DNA of 64,000 bases, taken from assembly GCF_051106095.1 (NCBI RefSeq), contig NC_135787.1:159596001-159660000 (forward strand), written 5' to 3'. Shown here piece by piece: positions 57,290 through 64,000 of the stretch. The stretch's first letter is position 1. Every line of letters starts with the position of its first letter. The stretch comes from Pogona vitticeps. Taxonomy: Eukaryota; Chordata; Lepidosauria; Squamata; Agamidae. The position numbers and the translations under genes were made by a program. The notes under the pieces are model-generated. The model was not told the DNA's origin. It ran no database searches and worked only from the letters and a program-made list of their open reading frames with translations.

Positions 57290-57760
57290 TGCCTCTCCAG
57301 TTAGCACAATCGCGGGATCTCCCAAAGGGGACGTAGGAACGTTTTTTGCGACAAGCCCCTCTTTCGTTGCCTCCGTGGGTGCGCTGTTCACCTGCTGTGG
57401 CTCGCGCTCCCTCCGACACACTCGCGCCTCCCTCACCTTTGCGATCACGTGTGAACGCGGCTTCCCGGCTGCGGGGCGGGGGAGACAGGTTTCTACCTTC
57501 GCATGGCTAAACCTCACCCCCCCTGTCCTTGGCTTAAAGCCCAGCCGCGAAGCCAAACCGACGCCTCGCCAGGGCGTGGCCTCGGCAGCCTCTCCTCCAC
57601 AGCGATGGCGGCCCCGGCGGATTCTAGAAGCGGAGGGCCAGAAAGGACGTTGCCCTGGCAACCGGTTCGTCGGTGGAACTGCGGCCTCCAGCTTCCCCTC
57701 CCATCCGCCCGACAGATCCAGATTGAGCCTCTTTTGGGGGGGGGGGGGTTGGCAGCTCGG
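57290..57760 (-). promoter_or_regulatory. AGBL3: CpG-rich promoter of AGBL3
   Basis: The block is dense in CG dinucleotides against AT-rich flanks. On the minus strand a strong donor, AAAG|GTGAGG, ends a predicted non-coding first exon at 57437; a second possible donor, CAG|GTGAAC, is at 57391/57390. From here to the coding start at 53761 is about 3.6 kb of 5' intron. An X-box lies at 57649-57662. The open frames in the block are composition effects. A divergent transcript to the right is possible but unseen. Confidence 0.65.
57649..57662. promoter_or_regulatory. RFX X-box
   Basis: GTTGCCCTGGCAAC is a perfect 6+6 inverted repeat with a two-base spacer, the form bound by RFX factors. RFX proteins drive ciliary genes in animals. 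It lies about 210 bases upstream of the predicted AGBL3 exon-1 donor, inside the CpG block. Confidence 0.75.
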
Positions 57761-58089
57761 TAATTGCCCCGTAGGGTTTATCCTTTATTGTACCTCTCCT
57801 GTTGTTCTCTCCCTTCCAAATTTGTTGCATATTCTGCACACCTGTAGAACTCCTGCATGACAATTTGGTACAGTGCTCCTACCTCCCGTCTTTGGTACAA
57901 ACCATTTGGAAGGCTTCTTCCATCTCCAATGGCTGGTTGAGCCAAATAAATTCAATCATGGCCTAGTGGTACATTTGGAAGGATGAATCTCATCATGGCG
58001 GTCCCCAGAGCCCATTCCTCAAGGAGTGTCCAAAAATGCTAAATTGAGCCACATAAACAAACAAAGTGTAGGTCTTTTGTAAAGATAAT

Positions 58090-58925
58090 GACTATTCATT
58101 TCTTAGTTAGTTAGTTAGGCATCCTTCAGTCTCAAAAGACTATGGTAACGTGCTCTGTATGGAGGACTTGGAACAGCGCCTAGTGTGGCTGAGAAGGCCA
58201 ATTCGAGAGTGACAATCTCTTCCACACTGAAGACAAATCCAATCTGCCCCCTGTCCGGCTCCCTGGTTTTGCTGCTTTTGTGACTTCCTCTTTGCCTCGG
58301 CCTGCTGGGCAAGGGTCTCTTCAAATTGGGAGAGGCCGTGATGCACTGCCTGCCTCCAGGCTGAACGGTCAGATGTCAGGTTTTCCCATCCGTTGAGGTC
58401 CATTCCTAAGGCCTTCAGATCCCGCTTGCAGATGTCGTTGTATCACAAGCTGTGGCCTCCCTCTGTGGTGCTTTCCCTGCACTAAATCTCCATACCTGAG
58501 ATCTTTTGGAATCCGACCATCAGCCATTCTCACGACATGCCCAAGCCAATGTAGACATCACTGTTTTAATAATGCATGCATGCTAAAAATTCCAGCTCGT
58601 TCTAGGACTACTCTGTTTGGAACTTTGTCCTGCCAGGTGATACCAAAAATGCATCAGAGACAATGCATATGGAACATGTTCAGCTTCCTCTCCTGCCGTG
58701 CACAAAGGGTCCAGGACTCACTGCAGTACAGGAGTGTGCTTAGGACACAGGCTCTATAGACCTGGATCTTCGTATGTGTCGTCAGCTTCTTATTGAGCCA
58801 TACTCTCTTTATGAGTCTAGAGAACATGGTGGCTGCTTTGCCAATGCAAAGTATACTCGGGTACTTCATTACAATAGAGATGGTTTTCAACAATCCTGGA
58901 AAAAAATCAGTTTCTTCCTCCACCT
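58090..58925 (-). mobile_element. RTE-like LINE, ORF2 C-terminus
   Basis: This is the same family as 16520-17015 but longer. It reads GKAATMFSRLIKRVWLNKKL, then VYRACVLSTLLYCSESWTL, and ends WICLQCGRDCHSRIGLLSHT. Frame breaks separate the segments 58654-58923 and 58140-58403. The 3' end GGCATCCTTCAGTCTC (plus strand, 58119-58134) matches the other copy. Confidence 0.8.
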
Positions 58926-58929
58926 AAGT

Positions 58930-59304
58930 AAGTGATGGCAAAACTATGGCATGTGTGCCACAGCTGGCATGCAGAGCCCTCTCTGTGGGCACACGAGCCA
59001 TAAGTCAACTTAGCCACTTATCCATCCTCTGCTGGCACTCCTCTCTGCTGGTGCAGTGGTCCAGCATAGGGGTGCAATGGCAGCCATTACCAGTCTAACC
59101 CTATTGTGGACTGGAGGACTGGTAAGCATTTAACTGTTAATACCGCCCCTAAGGGGGGGGGAGCATTTAAACATTGCAGTGCAGGGGCAGTTGTTTCTTC
59201 TAAAAACTCAGTATTCAGGTTTAATTGCAGTGTTGGCACTCTGAAATAAATAAGTTCTGTGTTGCAGTTTGGGCACTAGGGCTCAAAAAGGTTCACCATC
59301 ACTG
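58930..59304. mobile_element. hAT element, non-autonomous
   Basis: 375 bases with ends AGTGATGGCAAAACTATGGC and AAAAGGTTCACCATCACTG. Flanks ACCTAAGT (58922-58929) and ATCTAAGT (59305-59312) are an 8-bp duplication with one mismatch. The interior GTGTGCCACAGCTGGCATGC is typical of a common amniote hAT family. Confidence 0.85.
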
Positions 59305-60540
59305 ATCTAAGTTCAGAGAGAAGGGGTGGGGTTGTGGCAGATGATGTCACAATTCTTGGTGCTTGGAAACTCATGGGGCTTCAACCCTGTGCAATCTGCC
59401 TCCATTACACTTCTGAATTCAACATGAGGTATTGTTGCCACTCCATTGCCAAGCTATGGAAAATAAGTTTTTTTTTTTTTTGGCTTGGCTCAAGGCACAG
59501 GAGGGGGAAACAGAATGTGCTTGTGTAGAACTATTTGTACTTCCTCCTCATTACCACCTCCTTGCTCTTGTTACTGCTCGGATGTTCAACAGCATCATGA
59601 AGCTGCCAAAAGTGAAGATGAATGGGAAGTGTACTAGCTGTGCTGCTTGGTAGCAGTTCTACATTCATTTGGTTTGCACACAAATACATGCTACTACTAT
59701 GCTTTAATGACCACGTACAGAATGTTGTTCCATGGAAGTAACCATGTTAGTCTGTTACAGCAAAAAAGAGAGGTTCTTGTGGGACTTGTTAAGACTGAAA
59801 AATTTGATTTGTTATGAGCTTTCATAAATGTAGCTTGTGATTAGAGCACAATAATCAAGTCACAGACGTTTTTGTATGCTTCTTCTAGTAATGGGGGAAG
59901 AACAGAATGAAATATACGTAAAATGATAATTGTATTATTAACACAACTCCATACATTTTGGAGGGTTCTTTAACATAAACATAGCAATGGGAAGGTCAGT
60001 TACACCAGTCACTTACTCTTTGGGATATTAAACAGTGCTTTCTACTTACCCAAAGAGCCTCTTGTTTTAACATACTTCTAAAAACAGAAGTAGCCTGCTT
60101 TATCTCATAGTCCTTTTGGAAAAACTGTTGTGCTGTACACAGTTGGGTACTAATACAAACTTGTATGGATGAGCTGATTAATATATACAATGAGATACAA
60201 TCTCTCAGCTTTGTTTAATCTGAGAGAAAGAAGAGTGAGAACCACAAGAACCTTCCTTCCCCCAAAGGAGAAAATCTGTTTAAGTCCCCAAAGCATGCCA
60301 GATGAACTCCTCCTAAGCAGTACAACTCTTGGCATGATTGCCTTTTTCACAAAAGACAAGTAGATTTGTGCTGGCATTCAGTGTTTTCTTTGATGATTGC
60401 ACTGGCAATTGAGTTTAAGGGTTTCATTTCCCAGTGCCAGTCATGTTTTGTGCTTCATACTGATTGTTTATCAGCCCATCATTTCTAGTTAAGAAGAAAT
60501 CATCTGTGTAGTTTAATGCAGACCAAGTGTAATAACAGGT

Positions 60541-60594
60541 CCTTCCTTCCTTCCTTCCTTCCTTCCTTCCTTCCTTCCTTCCTTCCTTCCTTCC
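60541..60594. repeat. (TTCC)n microsatellite
   Basis: About 13 TTCC units. Confidence 0.95.
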
Positions 60595-61115
60595 TGTCAG
60601 AAGCACCACAGTGCAATTAAGAAAAATACCAGATAATTTTCACCCAATAATGGGCAATGTTAATAGCATTGGGGGCACCTAATATGAAGTCTACTTAAAC
60701 TGCCAACAATAACAAAACAAATAAATTATATTTCACAGTTCTAACAAATGCTAAGAAAGAATGAAGAAAGGGAATAAGAGAGACATAATGGCTGGCATCC
60801 TGTTGGCATAACTGTGCTCACACCAGATGGATGATGTCATCAGTCACCGCCTTTTATCGCTAATTAAATGTTTCAAATCCCACCCAAACATATGAAGAGT
60901 AGGAATAAAAATAGGAAAGATACAGAAGTAGTCCTTTTTACTATTTCCTAAAATATCATGTCTTGTCTCTGAATGAAAATGGAATGTTATTGTCAAGTTG
61001 TCTTGATTTTCTTGCACTTAAATTCAATTATTTTATCTCAGCATGGTGCTAGGTTAGCAAAAGTGTGTTAAATAAACAAAACAAAAGCAAAGTGCTAAGA
61101 GATTTTAAAAGGGTA

Positions 61116-61225
<110 letters not shown>

Positions 61226-61261
61226 ATAGATGAGAAAAATGTTTTTTAAATATGTGACTTA

Positions 61262-61540
61262 CCATTGTGGTCTGCTGTATAAATGTATGAATGAAATAGA
61301 GGAATAGGAATAATCTTACATGAATATCTCTCAGATATTGTTCTTTTCAAAGGCTTTGGCTCAGGGAATGACTTCTGCTTCTGTTTTTGTGGATAGCCAG
61401 CAACAAATACAGAACAATTCAGGTGAGAAAAGTTGGAAGCTACACAGGCCTGGCTTCCTCCCATAGGTAGGGCATTGAAACACATGGGAAACATGACAGC
61501 AGTAATTTTTAATGATAAAGAGAGGCCTTGAAACAATCAT
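61262..61540 (-). other. Open segment ending in a strong donor
   Basis: The minus strand is open for 96 codons (VFVAGYPQKQKQKSFPEPKP, then LKRTISERYSCKIIPIPL) and runs into AATG|GTAAGT at 61262/61261. It has an exon-like donor but no convincing acceptor and no known similarity. It could be a first or lineage-specific exon, or chance. Confidence 0.2.
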
Positions 61541-62597
61541 TGACATTTTTGTGAACCTGGAAAGGTTGCTTAACTGGTAAAATGTATTCATTCACCATGA
61601 AGCATTTAAGTCAACAGTCATACACATCATACAAATAGTAAAATATTAAGCTCCAGTTTGGTTTGTCATGCAGACGTGACAATTTGTCCTGTGATTGCCC
61701 ACATTCTAAGTTATAATTTCTCTTGGAACCCTGTGTGTATTTGAAATGTTGTATTTAGACACATAAGGTCACATATTGCTCTTTGACTCATGCTTTGGAG
61801 AAGATACTGTATAGTTACTTTTAATTGTTTAGAAATGCATAATGTCAACATATTTTCATGTGTGCATCCATTGGCAGATAGTGTTGTACAGAGAACAACT
61901 GTGAAGTGTAGTCTCATAAAGTATTTCTGTTAACCCTTGTGGCATTCATAGTGATATGGTTATGGCAATGCCCTAATACACTCCAGGGAAGCTTATAATG
62001 CAACTTTATATCTTCCCTGCCTGGAACACTTGTGCAATATATACAGTACTAGGTTTACAATGTGCCAACAGTCATATTGGTTAATGGATAAGCGGCATGT
62101 TTGGTTATTACTGGAGAGTTGAGACCTGCAAAAATGTGATGCATATTTGGCATTATGCCTCACTAAACTAAAATTTAATTATTTAGTAAACATTAGTGTG
62201 GAGCTGTTGGTGTAGAACCTGGCAGTAAATCATCATTAGCATCTACCTGTTATAATAGTTTAGTATTTATTTCCTGCTTTTGTGGGGATTGAGTACATAT
62301 GTTAAAATTGAGCACACTGAGTACATTTAGTACACTGTTAAAATTGCAGTGTTCAACCAGTTAGTCTGAATATGTGTTGACATAAGATCTATTCTGAAAA
62401 GATTAATGAGGTTAACCTTCTAACCCAAATTATACCTGTTTTTGTCTTACTGCTTTCAAAATTTTGCTGAAAATTACTAGGGAAGAATTCTTATAATTTT
62501 AAGTTCTGTTTCCACTTCTGAATGTTGGATGCAGAGATAACATAAATTTTTTTAATGGTACTATCTGAAGCATGCATATTAATCAATGAAGACAATT

Positions 62598-63512
62598 TTG
62601 TTGTTGTTCTTTAGTCGTTTAGTCGTGTCCTATTCTTCGTGACCCCATAGACTAGAGCACACCAGCCCTCTTGTCTTCCACTGCCTCCCGGAGTTGGGTC
62701 AAAGTCATCCTGGTAGCTTTGATGATACTGTCCAACCATCTTGTACTCTGTCGTCCCCTTCTCCTCTTTCCTTCACACTTTCCTAACATCAGGGTCTTTT
62801 CCAGGAAGTCTTCTCTTCTAATGAGATGGCCAAAGTATTGGAGCCTCAGCTTCAGGATCTGTCCTTCCAGTGAGCACTCAGGGTTGATTTCCTTTAGAAT
62901 GGATAGGTTTATTCTCTTTGCAGTCCAGGGGACTCTCAAGAGTCTCCTCTAGCACCACAATTCAAAAGCACCAATTCTTCAGCATTCAGCCTTCTTTATG
63001 GTCCAGCTCTCACTTCCATACATGGCTACTGGAAAAACCATAGCTTTGACTATGCAGACCTTTGTCGGCAAGGTGAGGTCTCTGCTTTTTAAGATGCTGT
63101 CTAGGTTTGTCATCACTTTCCTCCCAAGAAGTAGGCATCTTTTAATTTCATGGCTGCTGTCCCCATCTGCAGTGATCATGGAGCCCAAGAAAGTAAAATA
63201 TGTCACTGCCTCTGTATCTTCCCCTTTTATTTGCCAGGAGGTGATAGGACCAGTGGCCATGGTCTTAGTTTTTTGGATGTTGAGCTTCAGACCAGTTTTT
63301 CTGCTCTCCTCTTTCACCCCCATTAAGAGTTATTTAATTCCTCCTCCCTTTCTGCCATTAGAGTGGTATCATCTGCATATCTGAGGTTGTTGATATTTCT
63401 TCTGGCAATTTTAATTATGGCTTGAGATTCCTCCAGTCCAGCCTTTTGTATCATGTATTCTGCATATAAGTTAAATAAGCAGGGAGATAATATACAGCTT
63501 GTCATTCTTGAA
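62598..63512 (-). mobile_element. BovB LINE, 3' part
   Basis: About 915 bases reading LSPCLFNLYAEYMIQKAGLE, YADDTTLMAE, then KAMVFPVAMYGSESWTIKKA, to RRGRQSTRWLDSIIKATR. The last residues of the ORF carry a small frame break near 62650. The upstream RT blocks are missing. Two or three breaks are seen in all. Confidence 0.9.
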
Positions 63513-64000
63513 GACAGTTACACTGTATCTTAAAAGTTATAGTTACGGTGAAAAGTTATACAGTAGTTATAGTGAATAACATACTGTGCACCAGTATGAA
63601 TGTAATGAAGCAAATTGGCCACATGATGGCAACAGGTGAAGAGGAAATTAGTCTGTGATGAGTGAAGCAATGTGTAAATTAAGGCACCGAGCCTGGCGGT
63701 AATTACATGGTATTGTTTCTAATATGCAATATTGTATAAATTCCTTAGGCACCCAATATGGTTGCTGTCAGTTTGGGCAGAATAATGAGCACGTCTCTTA
63801 ATTTATGCTTTAACTTACAAACATTCCCCCAAAAGTTGTCCTCTTCAACTGCATTGAAAACATGGCTTGGTAATGCAAAATTGGCCATTCTGTGAAGCCA
63901 GTCAGGAAAGTTTCTATTGACAAACCAAGCTTCTGAAGCTTTTTGTGACCCCAGCCCTGTGTTTCCCTTTATTTTCTTTATTTTGACCTATTTAACTTCC

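Noticed and set aside
57228-57863. Open frame of 287 codons and neighbours across 57.0-57.9 kb
   Set aside because: It starts inside a MITE, crosses the CpG promoter and has no domain. It is a chance frame in GC-rich DNA.

Overview
This window is nuclear DNA from a squamate reptile (lizard or snake). The organism call rests on the repeats: several copies of a BovB (RTE) LINE, a Sauria-type SINE whose 3' end resembles BovB, L2/CR1-like LINE tails with (AATA)n ends, many small hAT and Tigger/pogo-like inverted-repeat elements, and one L1 3' end. The host genes are spread over long AT-rich introns with vertebrate splice signals.

Two host genes can be read, both on the minus strand. TMEM140 lies at the left: a single coding exon at 1546-2160, a likely polyA signal near 154-159, and a CpG-rich promoter with a non-coding first exon near 9.1-10.1 kb. 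AGBL3, cytosolic carboxypeptidase 3, fills most of the rest. Twenty coding exons can be chained from the start codon at 53761 to the stop at 17433. Reading phase is kept across every junction, giving about 1036 residues. A CpG-rich block at 57.3-57.75 kb is its likely promoter. AGBL3 followed by TMEM140 on the same strand is the order I recall from human 7q33, which supports both calls. CALD1 would be expected to the right, but I could not find its last exons.

Layout: 1-2175 is the TMEM140 last exon; 2.2-9.1 kb is the TMEM140 intron with hAT, BovB and L2-like repeats; 9.1-10.1 kb is the TMEM140 promoter; 10.1-17.4 kb is intergenic and packed with Tigger-like elements, a Sauria SINE, an LTR-element fossil and an RTE-like LINE; 17.4-53.8 kb is the AGBL3 coding span; 53.8-57.5 kb is the 5' intron with a 1.2 kb BovB fragment and a solo LTR; 57.5-64 kb is upstream sequence with another RTE-like LINE, a hAT element, microsatellites and a third large BovB piece.

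The two genes are not known to share a pathway. AGBL3 trims acidic residues from tubulin tails, and a perfect RFX-type X-box in its CpG block fits a ciliary or microtubule programme. TMEM140 is a four-pass membrane protein reported as interferon-induced in mammals, and an ISRE-like core sits beside its predicted first exon. I found no wholly new system. The most interesting leads are these two promoter motifs, a candidate antisense exon with strong splice sites inside AGBL3 (50008-50200), hammerhead-like cores in two Penelope-like repeat families, and paired NAGNAG acceptors in AGBL3.
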